Shown: positions 48,969 through 59,353, counted from the first letter of the stretch. The stretch: DNA of 64,000 bases from an uncultured Paracoccaceae bacterium (GCA_947492475.1 CANLNM010000005.1:124001-188000), one strand, 5' to 3'. Program-made: numbers and translations. The notes: generated from the letters alone by a model not told the origin.

Positions 48969-49009
48969 CCATCAAAACCCCTTAATTATAAGGGAAAAGA
49001 TGGTTTTTT
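48969..49009 (+). terminator. Rho-independent terminator between gloB and clpA
   Basis: Nested stem: outer CCATC / GATGG and inner CCCTTA / TAAGGG, separated by matched A-rich internal loops, with loop atta, followed directly by TTTTTT (49004-49009). This fits an intrinsic terminator for plus-strand transcription. Confidence 0.7.
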
Positions 49010-49151
49010 CGCCCCCCCCATGACGACAAATAAATAAAAAAGCCCTTGAAGGTTCGGCTTCGAAAGCGAACTTTAATCTTAAGAGGCCACGGTCAGGACG
49101 GGGCCTGTAGCCAATCCGGCCCTTCCCGACCCCGATCAGAGGAGCACGCAC

Positions 49152-51473
49152 GTGCCGTCTTTCTCGACAACACTTGAGCAGTCCATTCATTCCGCCCTGG
49201 CGCTTGCCAATGCGCGGCGACACGAACTTGCAACGCTGGAACACCTCCTGCTTGCCCTCATTGATGAGCCAGACGCGGCCCGTGTAATGAAGGCATGTTC
49301 GGTGGATCTGGACGAATTGCGCAAAGCGTTGGAGGAGTTCATCGAAGATGATCTCTCCACGTTGGTCACCGATGTTGAAGGGTCCGAAGCCGTTCCCACA
49401 GCCGCCTTTCAGCGGGTAATTCAACGCGCCGCGATCCATGTGCAATCATCGGGCCGCACTGAGGTAACCGGTGCCAACGTTCTGGTTGCCATCTTTGCCG
49501 AGCGCGAATCAAACGCCGCCTATTTCCTGCAAGCCCAGGACATGACGCGTTATGACGCGGTTAATTTCATTGCCCATGGCGTTGCCAAGGACCCGGCATT
49601 CGGTGAAAGCCGCCCGGTCACTGGTGCCCCTGACGAAGAGGAAACCGTGAACGTTTCCATGGAAGGCGATGAAAAAGAAAGCGCGCTGGCCAAATATTGC
49701 GTGGATTTGAACGTCAAAGCCGCCAAAGGTGATGTTGATCCGCTGATTGGACGCGATCACGAAGTTGAGCGCTGCGTGCAGGTTCTATGTCGCCGTCGCA
49801 AAAATAACCCATTGCTGGTGGGCGATCCCGGTGTGGGCAAAACCGCCATTGCCGAAGGTTTGGCCTATAAAATTGTCAAATCCGAAGTGCCAAACGTCCT
49901 TGCAGGAACGACGATTTATTCTTTGGATATGGGAGCTTTGCTAGCAGGCACCCGGTATCGCGGTGATTTTGAAGAGCGTTTGAAAGCGGTGATGAACGAG
50001 CTTGAGGAACATCCCGATGCGGTGCTGTTCATCGACGAAATTCACACCGTGATTGGCGCAGGCGCAACATCCGGCGGTGCCATGGACGCCTCCAACTTGC
50101 TGAAGCCAGCATTGCAAGGCGGTAAATTGCGCTGCATGGGATCAACCACTTACAAAGAATTCCGCCAGCATTTCGAAAAAGACCGCGCACTGTCGCGCCG
50201 GTTCCAGAAAATCGACGTTGCAGAGCCATCCGTCACTGATTCTGTGAAAATCCTCAAAGGGTTGAAACCCTATTTTGAGGAACATCATCAGATCAAATAC
50301 ACGGCCGATGCGATCAAAACCGCCGTAGAACTGGCAGCGCGCTATATCAATGACCGCAAACTGCCCGACAAAGCGATCGACGTGATCGACGAAGCCGGCG
50401 CGGCCCAACATCTGATCCCGGAATCCAAACGCCGCAAAACCATCGGCACCAAAGAGATTGAGGCCGTCATCGCCAAGATCGCTCGGATTCCTCCGAAAAA
50501 CGTGTCCAAGAACGACGCCGAGGTCCTGAAAGATCTAGAGAAATCTCTGAAACGCGTGGTCTTTGGTCAGGATGATGCCATCGTTGCATTGTCTTCGGCG
50601 ATCAAGCTTGCACGGGCCGGGTTGCGGGAACCTGAGAAACCGATCGGGAACTACCTGTTTGCTGGCCCAACAGGGGTCGGTAAAACGGAGGTTGCCAATC
50701 AATTGGCGTCCACCCTTGGCGTGGAATTGCTGCGGTTTGACATGTCGGAATACATGGAAAAACACGCCGTTTCGCGTTTGATCGGGGCGCCTCCGGGTTA
50801 TGTTGGGTTTGATCAGGGCGGTCTGCTGACCGATGGGATCGATCAACATCCCCATTGCGTGCTCTTGCTCGATGAAATCGAAAAAGCCCACCCGGATGTG
50901 TTCAACATTCTATTGCAAGTGATGGATCACGGGACACTTACCGATCACAATGGGCGTTCGGTTGATTTCCGCAATGTGATCCTGATCATGACGTCGAATG
51001 CGGGTGCAGCCGAACAGGCCAAATCTGCCATTGGCTTTGGCCGAGATCGCCGGACCGGCGAAGACACTGCCGCGATCGAACGCACGTTTACGCCTGAATT
51101 CCGCAACCGACTGGATGCTGTGATCAGCTTTGGTGCGCTACCCAAAGAAGTCATCTTGCAAGTGGTTGAGAAGTTTGTTCTGCAGCTGGAAGCGCAATTG
51201 ATGGATCGCAACGTCGCCATCGAATTGACACGCCCAGCGGCCGAATGGCTGGCCAACAAAGGATATGATGATCGGATGGGTGCACGGCCGCTTGGACGGG
51301 TTATTCAGGAATTCATCAAAAAACCACTGGCCGAAGAGCTGTTATTCGGCAAATTGGCAAAAGGTGGGTTGGTCAAAGTCGGTGTTAAAGATGGAAATAT
51401 CGATCTGCGCATAGAAGAGCCTGAAAAAGCTCGGATATCCGGCGATAAGCCACCTTTGCTCACGGCTGAGTAA
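49152..51473 (+). CDS. clpA: ATP-dependent Clp protease ATP-binding subunit ClpA
   Basis: A 773-residue AAA+ unfoldase that feeds substrates to ClpP. The N-domain covers about residues 1-145. The first ATPase domain has Walker A GDPGVGKT (residues 224-231) and Walker [15 protein letters not shown]; the second has GPTGVGKTE (near 505) and [13 protein letters not shown]. The ClpP-docking loop IGF is in [14 protein letters not shown] near residue 626. There is no middle coiled-coil domain, so this is ClpA and not ClpB/ClpC. The start is GTG behind GAGGAGCACGCAC. The adaptor clpS, often adjacent, is not seen. Confidence 0.96.
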   Translation: MPSFSTTLEQSIHSALALANARRHELATLEHLLLALIDEPDAARVMKACSVDLDELRKALEEFIEDDLSTLVTDVEGSEAVPTAAFQRVIQRAAIHVQSSGRTEVTGANVLVAIFAERESNAAYFLQAQDMTRYDAVNFIAHGVAKDPAFGESRPVTGAPDEEETVNVSMEGDEKESALAKYCVDLNVKAAKGDVDPLIGRDHEVERCVQVLCRRRKNNPLLVGDPGVGKTAIAEGLAYKIVKSEVPNVLAGTTIYSLDMGALLAGTRYRGDFEERLKAVMNELEEHPDAVLFIDEIHTVIGAGATSGGAMDASNLLKPALQGGKLRCMGSTTYKEFRQHFEKDRALSRRFQKIDVAEPSVTDSVKILKGLKPYFEEHHQIKYTADAIKTAVELAARYINDRKLPDKAIDVIDEAGAAQHLIPESKRRKTIGTKEIEAVIAKIARIPPKNVSKNDAEVLKDLEKSLKRVVFGQDDAIVALSSAIKLARAGLREPEKPIGNYLFAGPTGVGKTEVANQLASTLGVELLRFDMSEYMEKHAVSRLIGAPPGYVGFDQGGLLTDGIDQHPHCVLLLDEIEKAHPDVFNILLQVMDHGTLTDHNGRSVDFRNVILIMTSNAGAAEQAKSAIGFGRDRRTGEDTAAIERTFTPEFRNRLDAVISFGALPKEVILQVVEKFVLQLEAQLMDRNVAIELTRPAAEWLANKGYDDRMGARPLGRVIQEFIKKPLAEELLFGKLAKGGLVKVGVKDGNIDLRIEEPEKARISGDKPPLLTAE

Positions 51474-51479
51474 CCAACC

Positions 51480-52463
51480 GTGTTGTGCAAATTTTTAAGG
51501 AAAGGGCAGCTCATTGTTGCCCTTTTTCTGTTTGCATCCCCCGTTTTTGCGCGCGACATCCTGCTTGCATCCCCTGTGGACTGTGACCTTGGGGATATGT
51601 GCTATATTCAACAATTCGTGGATCATGATCCCAGCACTGACGCGTCGGATTTCACCTGCGGAAGCCTAAGCTACGACGGACATAAGGGAACCGATTTCGG
51701 CCTGCCAACTTTGGCCGCCCAACATGCCGGGGTGGATGTGTTGGCCGCTGCACCGGGCACTGTGCTTGGGGTGCGCAATGACATGTCCGATATCCTACAA
51801 GGCCGCCCAGACGCCCCCGATGTCTCAGGCCGGGAATGCGGCAATGGCGTCGTCATTTCACATGGCGACGGCTGGGAAACGCAATATTGCCATCTGGCAC
51901 AGGGATCGGTTTCCGTCCAACCCGGGCAGGCCGTCGCGGCTGGGCAGGTTCTGGGGCGCATCGGATTGTCTGGCCAAACAGAGTTTCCGCATCTGCACCT
52001 TTCGGTTCGCAAAGACGGGGCCGTCATCGATCCCTTTGATCCCGACGGCAATATCACCTGCGCAGCCCCCTCAACCAATTCTTTGTGGACCGCGCCCCTG
52101 CACTGGTCGCCGACTGCATTCATCGATGTGGGCTTTTCCAGTTTTGTACCTGAATATGCCGCGATCAAAGCGGGCGACGCCCATAACACCATTTTGGCCG
52201 CATCCGATCCGATTGTTTTGTTTGGGCTCGCATTTGGTGGCCAATCTGAAGATCAGATTACGTTTACCATTCAAAACCCGGATGGGGATATCATCCACCA
52301 ACAGAATATGACCCTTGATCGCCAACAGGCCCAATATTTCCGCGCAAGTGGCCGCCGGGCTCCGGCTCTTGGGTGGCCCAGTGGCACCTATTTGGGTGAA
52401 ATCGTTCTGATACGGGCTGGCGTTGTGATCGATCGGACAACGGCAAATGTGTCGGTTGAATAG
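51480..52463 (+). CDS. M23-family metallopeptidase, secreted
   Basis: A 327-residue exported protein with a LytM/M23 domain. A signal peptide of about 24 residues (basic start, then LIVALFLFASPVFA) leads into a domain with the zinc motif YDGHKGTDFGLP and the second motif HLHLSVRKDG. It would cut peptidoglycan cross-bridges or act as a divisome activator. A C-terminal beta-rich domain (from about residue 205) has no name I recognise. The start is GTG at 51480 and the ribosome binding site is weak, so the exact start is uncertain. It lies 6 bp after the clpA stop. Confidence 0.85.
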   Translation: MLCKFLRKGQLIVALFLFASPVFARDILLASPVDCDLGDMCYIQQFVDHDPSTDASDFTCGSLSYDGHKGTDFGLPTLAAQHAGVDVLAAAPGTVLGVRNDMSDILQGRPDAPDVSGRECGNGVVISHGDGWETQYCHLAQGSVSVQPGQAVAAGQVLGRIGLSGQTEFPHLHLSVRKDGAVIDPFDPDGNITCAAPSTNSLWTAPLHWSPTAFIDVGFSSFVPEYAAIKAGDAHNTILAASDPIVLFGLAFGGQSEDQITFTIQNPDGDIIHQQNMTLDRQQAQYFRASGRRAPALGWPSGTYLGEIVLIRAGVVIDRTTANVSVE

Positions 52464-52464
52464 A

Positions 52465-54645
52465 TCAACGTTCGGTCAGTTTTAACTCAATCCGCCGATT
52501 TTGGGCGCGTGCTGCATCCGTATCATCCGGATTCAAGGGTTGATATTGCCCAAACCCGTTTGCGGCCAACCGGTTTGGGGGAATACCCAAAAAGTCGACC
52601 ATGAAACGTACAACCGACAATGCCCGCGCTTGGCTCAGCTCCCAATTGTCAGAATATTGCCCCAAACCAGAGAGCGGCACGTTATCCGTATGGCCATCTA
52701 CGCGGATGACCCAATCAATTCCTTCGGGTATGTCGCTTGCAATTGTCCGTAGAATGGCGGCAATTTTGGCGATTTCATCCCGTCCTTCGGCGGACAATTC
52801 TGCCTGACCCTGCTGGAACAAAACCTCGGACGAAAACACAAACCTGTCGCCTTCGATACGCACACCTTCTTGGCCCTCGACGACGTCCCGCAACTGGCCA
52901 AAGAAATCCGACCGGAACCTTTCCAGATTTTGAGCTTCGGCTTCCAATTGCGCGCGTTCTTCTTCCAGACGGGCGGTTTCGGCTTCTTCTAGCATCCGAC
53001 GGCGACGTTCCTCGGCGGCAGCACGTGCAAGGGCCGTGTTCAGCTGGTTCCCCAAGGTTTCAATCTGCACTTGTGACACTTCGTCGGCCTCAGAGGCGAC
53101 ATTCAACAAGGATTGCAACGTCCCGATCTGTTGACGCAACGCGGCGACCTGTTCGTTTAACACAGCCACCTCGCGTCGGGCCTGCGCAGACAGAGCCTGC
53201 TCTTGTGACAATGTGGCATTGGCCTGCGCCAACAAAGCCGCCTGACGGTCCGCTTCAGTCAGCCGTTCCCCGGCCAATTCTTGTGCTGCAGATCCGGCCG
53301 CCAATGCCTCTGCCAGCCGCGCCTCTAATGTGGCACGGGCGGCTTGCGCATCTGCGGATGTCCCTGCCAGCGACGTAATTTCAGCTTGTAAAACCTGCTG
53401 CGCCAACAGCGCTTCGGTCAATTTCTGTTCCAATGTTGCCCGTTGGGCATCGGCGTCTTGCCCGGCGGTTTGGGCCGCTTCGAGTTCAACGCGCAACGCA
53501 TCGCGCGCCAAAACCGCGCTGGCCAATCGTTCCTGGATGTCCGCCTGCGCAGCGGCCCCGTCTGACAGGGCCAATTCTAACGCCTGACGGGCGGCGTCCA
53601 AATCGCCTTCGGCCAGATCCCGCGCCGCAATCACTGCCGCCAAACGGGCCGTCAGATCCGCCGAGCTGGTTTGCGCCTCTTCCAGTGCGGCGCGCGCTTG
53701 CGCCAATTCGCCTTGGGTGGATTGCTGCAAAGACAGCGCCGCAGCCAATCGCGTATCCAGATCCGAACTTTGAGACAGAGATTGAGCCAATGACGTTTCG
53801 GCCTGTTGCTGCAACAACAAAGCCTGCGCCAATCTAAGGTCCAAATCCGCCCGCGCCGCATCTGCGGCGGCTAACAATGTCAGCGTTTGTTCGGCCTCGC
53901 GACGCTGCTCTTCTAACGATAGCGTCAACGCGGTCAGTTCAGTATCGGCATTTTCCAACCGGTCCCGCAATGTCTGGGCGGCGGCGGCATCAACCAAACG
54001 CGCCGCTTCTAGGTCAGAAATTTCGGCCTGTGCATCACGGCCATCGGATTCAAGTTGCGCCACCATCGCCTCAAGCGCTTCTCGACGCGCCGCCGCCAGA
54101 CGGGCTTGTTCAACGCCTTGGTCAATTTCATCCCGCGCCTGCGCTAAGGCAAGGTTGAGCGCCTCTTGCTCTGACATCAACGTGGCGCGTTCCTGATCCA
54201 GTTGCGCAATCTGCGCCTGAGCTTCAGTCCGCTGCGCCAATAGCCCGGCGACTTGGGCCTCAAATCCGGTGATGCGGGATTGCGCATCGGCCAGCGCGCG
54301 GGCCGTTGTGTCGCGTTCCTGAGTTAACGACGTAATCAAGGCTGTTTGGGCACGCGCCGTGGCATTTGCTTCGGATAGGTTGGTGGTCAATGTTCCAACC
54401 CGCGTCGCCAACCCAGCGGACCGGTCCTGTTCCAGCCCCAGCGCATCGGCCAGCGCAGCGACCTCTTGGGTTAGCTCATTAAGCTGGCTTTCTTGGCCTG
54501 TAATTGTTTCCTGCAGAACAAATTGAATGACCATAAAAATGGTCAGCACAAACATCAGGACCAGCAACAGACCGGTCATCGCATCCACAAAACCCGGCCA
54601 GATGGACGCCTGAAACCGCGCCCCGGTTCTGCGGCTTAGGGCCAT
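52465..54645 (-). CDS. MotB/OmpA-like protein with giant coiled coil
   Basis: A 726-residue inner-membrane protein, partner of the ExbB/MotA-like protein encoded 1 bp upstream. Residues 16-42 form one membrane helix, WPGFVDAMTGLLLVLMFVLT, with Asp21 where MotB carries its proton-binding Asp. Residues about 45-570 are an almost unbroken coiled coil, rich in Ala, Gln, Leu and Glu, with irregular repeats of roughly 30-40 residues. The last 130 residues form an OmpA/peptidoglycan-binding domain (VDGHTDNVPL and AQNRRIELKL). It would be a stator-like anchor reaching far across the periplasm. Its function is not established. Confidence 0.87.
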   Translation of the reverse strand: MALSRRTGARFQASIWPGFVDAMTGLLLVLMFVLTIFMVIQFVLQETITGQESQLNELTQEVAALADALGLEQDRSAGLATRVGTLTTNLSEANATARAQTALITSLTQERDTTARALADAQSRITGFEAQVAGLLAQRTEAQAQIAQLDQERATLMSEQEALNLALAQARDEIDQGVEQARLAAARREALEAMVAQLESDGRDAQAEISDLEAARLVDAAAAQTLRDRLENADTELTALTLSLEEQRREAEQTLTLLAAADAARADLDLRLAQALLLQQQAETSLAQSLSQSSDLDTRLAAALSLQQSTQGELAQARAALEEAQTSSADLTARLAAVIAARDLAEGDLDAARQALELALSDGAAAQADIQERLASAVLARDALRVELEAAQTAGQDADAQRATLEQKLTEALLAQQVLQAEITSLAGTSADAQAARATLEARLAEALAAGSAAQELAGERLTEADRQAALLAQANATLSQEQALSAQARREVAVLNEQVAALRQQIGTLQSLLNVASEADEVSQVQIETLGNQLNTALARAAAEERRRRMLEEAETARLEEERAQLEAEAQNLERFRSDFFGQLRDVVEGQEGVRIEGDRFVFSSEVLFQQGQAELSAEGRDEIAKIAAILRTIASDIPEGIDWVIRVDGHTDNVPLSGLGQYSDNWELSQARALSVVRFMVDFLGIPPNRLAANGFGQYQPLNPDDTDAARAQNRRIELKLTER

Positions 54646-54646
54646 G

Positions 54647-55798
54647 TCAGGACCCGCCCTGCGCCTGTCGCACAGCCCGGCTTAGTGCGGCAATATCCGT
54701 GCGCAAATCGGCCATCACTTCGGCGCGCCCTGCGCTCATTTCTTCTAGTATCCGCAGCATTTGCACATCGATGGACCGCAGGCGCATCCGGCTTTCAGCA
54801 TCGATGCCATCCATGCCGTTTTCACTGATTTTGTTGATCAGCGCGGTCTGCCCTTCGGCCACTTGTTGCAGCAGCCCGGACATATCAGCACCGGTTTCGA
54901 TCCGCCCGGCCAATTTGTCGATGCTGCCCGCCAATTCGGACAATCGTTCATCCACCTGAGATCGACCAATGTCGGTCTGGGTAAACATGGTTTGCAGGGC
55001 TTCCATCTGTTCGGCCAGATTGTCTATCACATGGCCCATCACCCCGGTTTCCCCACCTTCTTCGCCGCTGGCAAACCCGACTCGGGTAATGGTGGATAGC
55101 CATTCTTCTAGTTCACGGTAAAACCGGTTTTGACCATGACCGGCGAACAGTTCCAACAGGCCAACAACCAATGACCCGGCCAATCCAAGCAATGAGGATG
55201 CAAAGGCGACGCCCATGCCCCCCAACTGGCTTTCTAGTCCCGATTGCAACCGGCCAAAGATTTCGCCGCTGCTTTCGCCCTCTTTTGGGGTGAGGGATTG
55301 GATGGTTTCCACCAACGCCGGAACTGTTGTGGCCAAGCCGTAAAACGTGCCCAATAGTCCCAGAAAAATCAATGTGTTGACGATATAACGGGTGATTTCG
55401 CGTTCTTCGTCAATCCGCTGTGCCACAGAATCCAAAATCGACCGGCTGGAGGTCGACGACAATTGCATCCGGGCCCCGCGCGATCGCAACAGCGTGGCCA
55501 GGGGGGCCAATAATTGCGGTGCGACCAGACCTTGCTCTTCGGTGTTGCGGGTGAAACCGGCGATCCAGCCCACAGACCGCACCAATTGCCCGACCTGCAA
55601 AAAGCACGACAAAACACCATAGGCAAAAACCAAGGCAATGAACCCGTTCAAATAGGGATTTGCCAAAAACACAGGCGCCACACTGGGAAAGGCCAAATAC
55701 CCGCCGGCTCCAACCAATGCCAACACAATGAGCATTGATGTGATTTGACGGATGGGCTGCGTGAAATGCGGCTCTGCCTCGGGTTCCCGAATGTCCAT
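54647..55798 (-). CDS. MotA/TolQ/ExbB-family proton-channel protein
   Basis: A 383-residue inner-membrane protein. Three to four hydrophobic segments (SMLIVLALVGAGGYLAF, LNGFIALVFAYGVLSCFL, RYIVNTLIFLGLLGTFYGLATT and GMGVAFASSLLGLAGSLVVGLLELF) surround the MotA/ExbB core, with GLLGTFYGLATT being the channel-lining segment. The C-terminal 130 residues are helical and cytoplasmic (LAEQMEALQTMFTQTD, RLRSIDVQMLRILEEM). With the OmpA-like partner it should make a proton-driven complex. It is unlike flagellar MotA in neighbours; no flagellar gene is in the window. Confidence 0.87.
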   Translation of the reverse strand: MDIREPEAEPHFTQPIRQITSMLIVLALVGAGGYLAFPSVAPVFLANPYLNGFIALVFAYGVLSCFLQVGQLVRSVGWIAGFTRNTEEQGLVAPQLLAPLATLLRSRGARMQLSSTSSRSILDSVAQRIDEEREITRYIVNTLIFLGLLGTFYGLATTVPALVETIQSLTPKEGESSGEIFGRLQSGLESQLGGMGVAFASSLLGLAGSLVVGLLELFAGHGQNRFYRELEEWLSTITRVGFASGEEGGETGVMGHVIDNLAEQMEALQTMFTQTDIGRSQVDERLSELAGSIDKLAGRIETGADMSGLLQQVAEGQTALINKISENGMDGIDAESRMRLRSIDVQMLRILEEMSAGRAEVMADLRTDIAALSRAVRQAQGGS

Positions 55799-55891
55799 GT
55801 GGGCCGGGTCCTTTGTTGGTTTTCTTAGGTGTTTTCTTTGCTCTTATCGTGCGGTCGACCATAAGACGCGCCTGCGAAAAACCCAAATGTT

Positions 55892-56434
55892 TTATGCAGG
55901 CGGCCCGTCCGGGTCCAACAATTGCGACACGCGCTGCACCAGCCATGCCATTTCGTCATCCCGGATGTTCATTTTGTCCAAATGATCCGCGGTATTTTTC
56001 AGATACTCGGAATTTGCCCCACGCGCGCCCGTGGCCGACGCAATCATTTGCGCCTGTTTCTCAAGGTCAAAATCGCAATATTGATGATTGTTGTGATTGA
56101 TCACATAGGTCACTGCGTTGATTGGTCCGGCTTCGGTTTCCACATCAACGAATTTTTCCAGATAAGCGTCCGAAATCAATTCGCGCGCGCGCAAATCCGC
56201 CAGCACTTGGTCCTCTTGGCCGTCTTTGGCCCGCAATGCCAATCCGGTACAGGTCGCATGATCGGCGTTGTCCAGCGCCAGAACCAGACCGGGCTGGGCT
56301 TCGGTTCCGCGATAGTGGATTGATAACATACAAAATGACCGGTGATAGCCGTGCAAAACACCCCGGCGGGATTCTGCGGGCTCAAACCCGGGATCCCATA
56401 GCAGGGATCCGTATCCAAATACCCAAAGCGACAT
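55892..56434 (-). CDS. ChaC-like gamma-glutamylcyclotransferase
   Basis: A 180-residue cytoplasmic enzyme that releases 5-oxoproline from glutathione or gamma-glutamyl peptides. The substrate motif is VFGYGSLLWDPGFEPAE, and the catalytic Glu is expected in the ELISDAYLEKFVDVET region. The ATG at 56434 follows AGGTAGACGCG. The family is short, about 180-200 residues, so it is full length. It lies 5 bp after the extensin-family gene. Confidence 0.9.
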   Translation of the reverse strand: MSLWVFGYGSLLWDPGFEPAESRRGVLHGYHRSFCMLSIHYRGTEAQPGLVLALDNADHATCTGLALRAKDGQEDQVLADLRARELISDAYLEKFVDVETEAGPINAVTYVINHNNHQYCDFDLEKQAQMIASATGARGANSEYLKNTADHLDKMNIRDDEMAWLVQRVSQLLDPDGPPA

Positions 56435-56439
56435 CGCGT

Positions 56440-57207
56440 CTACCTGCAATATGACCCGCTGCGATAGCGCGCGGTGTCAAAGTGAAAATGATCCCGGTGG
56501 TGACGGTCCGCATCCGGGCCCAAAACGGTGCCAAATGGCCCACAGGCTGCGGCGTGCATATCCCGCAATTGCCGCCCATCCGCATGGGTCCCCCAGCCGT
56601 TAAGCACCGAAATTTCGGACCCGTCCGCCAACCCGATCCCGCCCACATCAATCGCATGACCAAAGGAATGTTCCGACAGACGCGCGCCGGGCTGATTGTT
56701 GCGTGTGCGACAGGCATAATGGGCCATCACCCGCAGGCTTGTCGCCCCGCCGCCTTCGTTTCCGACAGCAGGCAACACGCCCCGTTCCACCCATGTTTTT
56801 AACGCCGAAGCCGTCCGGCAATCCAATGTCGCCGGGGTCGACAGCCGCAATCCGGCCACGGCACGCACCCGCACCGCGTTTTCAACACCACAGGCCCCGT
56901 TCCCCGGCACATCGCCAATCACGTCGCCCTGAATGTCCATGTCGCCGCAAATGGCTCCGCGACGGCGTTCTTCTTGGGCGCGACGCCCCAGTGCCAGAAT
57001 GACGTCAGGGCGTTCATGCGGGCGGGCCGAAAAGGCCACGGCTTGGGCGCTCATGACGGTCATTTCGGATTCTGCGCGGTAATCGCCGCGGGTGGATAAT
57101 GTGGCGTCAAACAGGGTGCGCATCTGTGGACGCAGGGATTGATCCGGCGCATTGGCCGCCGCCATCCCTGCCCAAGCCAGCGCGGCGATGACACCCAATC
57201 GGATCAT
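56440..57207 (-). CDS. Extensin-family (DUF) secreted protein with D,D-peptidase-like motifs
   Basis: A 255-residue exported protein of the extensin-like C-terminal family (PF06904). The signal peptide is [18 protein letters not shown]. The family core has YACRTRNNQPGARLSEHSFGHAIDVGGIGLADG, with HxxGxAID and later DRHHRDHFHFD, which resemble the metal-binding motifs of M15-type peptidases. Paired cysteines occur (AICGD, GACGV, LDCRT, YACRT, AACGP, YCR). It is probably active on cell wall peptides, but substrate is unproven. It overlaps the prephenate-dehydrogenase gene by 4 bp. Confidence 0.85.
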   Translation of the reverse strand: MIRLGVIAALAWAGMAAANAPDQSLRPQMRTLFDATLSTRGDYRAESEMTVMSAQAVAFSARPHERPDVILALGRRAQEERRRGAICGDMDIQGDVIGDVPGNGACGVENAVRVRAVAGLRLSTPATLDCRTASALKTWVERGVLPAVGNEGGGATSLRVMAHYACRTRNNQPGARLSEHSFGHAIDVGGIGLADGSEISVLNGWGTHADGRQLRDMHAAACGPFGTVLGPDADRHHRDHFHFDTARYRSGSYCR

Positions 57208-58127
57208 TCTTTGTGCCCTGGATCACGGCCAAAGTTCGGCGCTTCGGTATCTTGGCCTGCATCAATAATGCTGCGTCGAATGGCGCGTGTGCGGGTGAAA
57301 TAATCAAACAGGTGATCACCGTCACCGGTGCGAATGGCCCGCTGCAACGCAAATAATTCCTCGGTAAATCGGCCCAGAATTTCCAGTGTTGCCTCTTTGT
57401 TGGACAAAAACACGTCGCGCCACATGGTGGGATCCGATGCCGCAATCCGGGTGAAATCGCGGAACCCTGCCGCGGAATATTCGATCACTTCGCTGTCGGT
57501 GACCCGGCGCAAATCATCCGCGACCCCCACCATCGTATAGGCGATCAAATGCGGTGCATGAGACGTCACAGCCAGCACCAGATCATGATGCTCGGCATCC
57601 ATTTCATTGACATTTGCGCCCATGGCTTCCCAGAATTTACGCAATGTTGCCACGGAATCTGGATCGCTGCCTTGGGTGGGCACCAACAGGCACCAGCGAT
57701 TGTCGAACAATTCTGCAAAACCGGATTTTGGCCCGGAATGTTCGGTCCCTGCCAAAGGGTGCGCTGGGACAAAATGCACGCCTTGGGGCACGTAAGGCGC
57801 GACAGCGTCAATGACATCGCGTTTGACGGACCCAACATCGCTGATTGTCGCCCCCGGCTTTAGAACTGGGGCAATTTCAGCGGCAACCGCCCCCATGGCT
57901 CCGACGGGCACACATAGCACCACCAGATCGGCACCTTTGGCAGCGTCTGCGGCGCTGTCACAGACCCGGTCGCATAGTCCAATTTGGCGGGCGATGTCGC
58001 GGGTTTCCTGGGACCGGGCGTACCCTGTCACTTCTCCGGCCAAGCCGGATCGTTTGATCGCCCAAAACATGGATGATGCAATCAGGCCCAAACCGATCAG
58101 GGCGACGCGATCATAAATCTGGCTCAT
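57204..58127 (-). CDS. Prephenate/arogenate dehydrogenase (TyrA/TyrC type)
   Basis: A 307-residue enzyme of tyrosine synthesis. The NAD-binding site is [23 protein letters not shown], and [33 protein letters not shown] and [13 protein letters not shown] are family signatures. It oxidises prephenate or arogenate with decarboxylation. It overlaps hisC by 4 bp, so they are co-translated. HisC-like enzymes can also carry out the aromatic transamination, which would explain the pairing. Confidence 0.93.
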   Translation of the reverse strand: MSQIYDRVALIGLGLIASSMFWAIKRSGLAGEVTGYARSQETRDIARQIGLCDRVCDSAADAAKGADLVVLCVPVGAMGAVAAEIAPVLKPGATISDVGSVKRDVIDAVAPYVPQGVHFVPAHPLAGTEHSGPKSGFAELFDNRWCLLVPTQGSDPDSVATLRKFWEAMGANVNEMDAEHHDLVLAVTSHAPHLIAYTMVGVADDLRRVTDSEVIEYSAAGFRDFTRIAASDPTMWRDVFLSNKEATLEILGRFTEELFALQRAIRTGDGDHLFDYFTRTRAIRRSIIDAGQDTEAPNFGRDPGHKE

Positions 58128-59209
58128 GCGCGTTTCTCTTTGAATTGACCGATAGCATGAACCACCTGACGGCAGCTGGGTTCGTCGCCGATGGTGATCC
58201 GCAATCCGTTTGGCAATTTATACCCCGCCACTTTGCGCACCAAGAGCCCCTGACTGCGCAAATAGTCCTCGCAGGCCTCTGCCTCTGCCTGATCAGCAAA
58301 GCGCGCCAAAATGAAGTTGGCCGTAGACGTGTCCGACGGCACGCCCAACGCCGCCAGCGCTCCGGCCATCCAATCGCGCATGCGGGTGTTGTCGGCCCGG
58401 CATTTATCCACATAAGACTGATCACGCACGGCGGCTTCGGCCCCGGCCAATGCGGCGTTTGACAGGTTGAAGGGGCCGCGCACACGGTTCAACACATCAA
58501 TCACGTCTTGGGTCGCGTAGCCCCAGCCGACGCGCAAGCCACCCAATCCATAAATCTTGGAAAAGGTGCGCGTCATGACGATATTGCTATGACTATCGAT
58601 CAGGGCTGCACCGCCATCATAATCTTCGACATATTCGGCATAAGCCCCGTCCAGCACCAACAAACACTTTTCCGGCAACCCTTCGGCCAGCCGTTTCGCT
58701 TCGGCGCCGGAAATCATCGTTCCGGTGGGGTTGGCCGGGTTGGCGATAAACACCAGTCGGGTTTTGTCCGTGCAGGCCGCCAAAATGGCATCCACATCGA
58801 CCACACGATCACGTTCGGGCACTTCGACCGGGTCAGCGCCTGCTGCCAGAGCTGAAATTTTGTACATGGCAAAACCATGTTCCGTATAAATCACTTCGGT
58901 ATCTGGACCGGCATAGGCCTGGCACAAAAAGGTGATGACTTCGTCCGATCCGACGCCGCATATGATGCGCTCACTCTCAAGCCCGTGCACCTCTGCGATG
59001 GCATTGCGCAGGCTGGCGTGATCGGTCGATGGATATCGATGCATTTCATGGATGGACCGGGTGATCGCTTCTTTGGCGGCAGATGACGGACCCGCCGGAT
59101 TTTCGTTTGAGGACAATTTCACCACGTTGGACAAACCCGGTATCGCAGATGCGCCACCTTGATAGAGCTTTATGTCCATAATCCTTGGCTGAGGCTCGAT
59201 TTTGGTCAT
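58124..59209 (-). CDS. hisC: Histidinol-phosphate aminotransferase
   Basis: A 361-residue PLP aminotransferase. The PLP lysine is in [20 protein letters not shown]; other stretches are [29 protein letters not shown] and [12 protein letters not shown]. It makes histidinol phosphate and, in alphaproteobacteria, often also transaminates aromatic keto acids, fitting its overlap with the tyrA-type gene. The ATG at 59209 follows AAGGATGGAAC; the longer frame is rejected. Divergent from the chemoreceptor. Confidence 0.93.
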   Translation of the reverse strand: MTKIEPQPRIMDIKLYQGGASAIPGLSNVVKLSSNENPAGPSSAAKEAITRSIHEMHRYPSTDHASLRNAIAEVHGLESERIICGVGSDEVITFLCQAYAGPDTEVIYTEHGFAMYKISALAAGADPVEVPERDRVVDVDAILAACTDKTRLVFIANPANPTGTMISGAEAKRLAEGLPEKCLLVLDGAYAEYVEDYDGGAALIDSHSNIVMTRTFSKIYGLGGLRVGWGYATQDVIDVLNRVRGPFNLSNAALAGAEAAVRDQSYVDKCRADNTRMRDWMAGALAALGVPSDTSTANFILARFADQAEAEACEDYLRSQGLLVRKVAGYKLPNGLRITIGDEPSCRQVVHAIGQFKEKRA

Positions 59210-59353
59210 GTTCCATCCTTTATTGCCCCGTCGTTCTAATGACGTCAGCCCCACAACAAAAGCGATTTCCGCTGATTTGGCGGCAAGAAAGCAATTGTTA
59301 GAGTTTCGGGGGTAGGCATGTGGAAACTGCGGTTGCAAGGAAATGTCGAACAC

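Noticed and set aside
52465-55798. Zorya-type defence system (ZorA/ZorB)
   Set aside because: The channel/OmpA pair resembles ZorA and ZorB in fold only. No ZorC, ZorD or ZorE helicase or nuclease gene lies nearby, and the flanking genes are housekeeping. Kept as a finding but not called Zorya.
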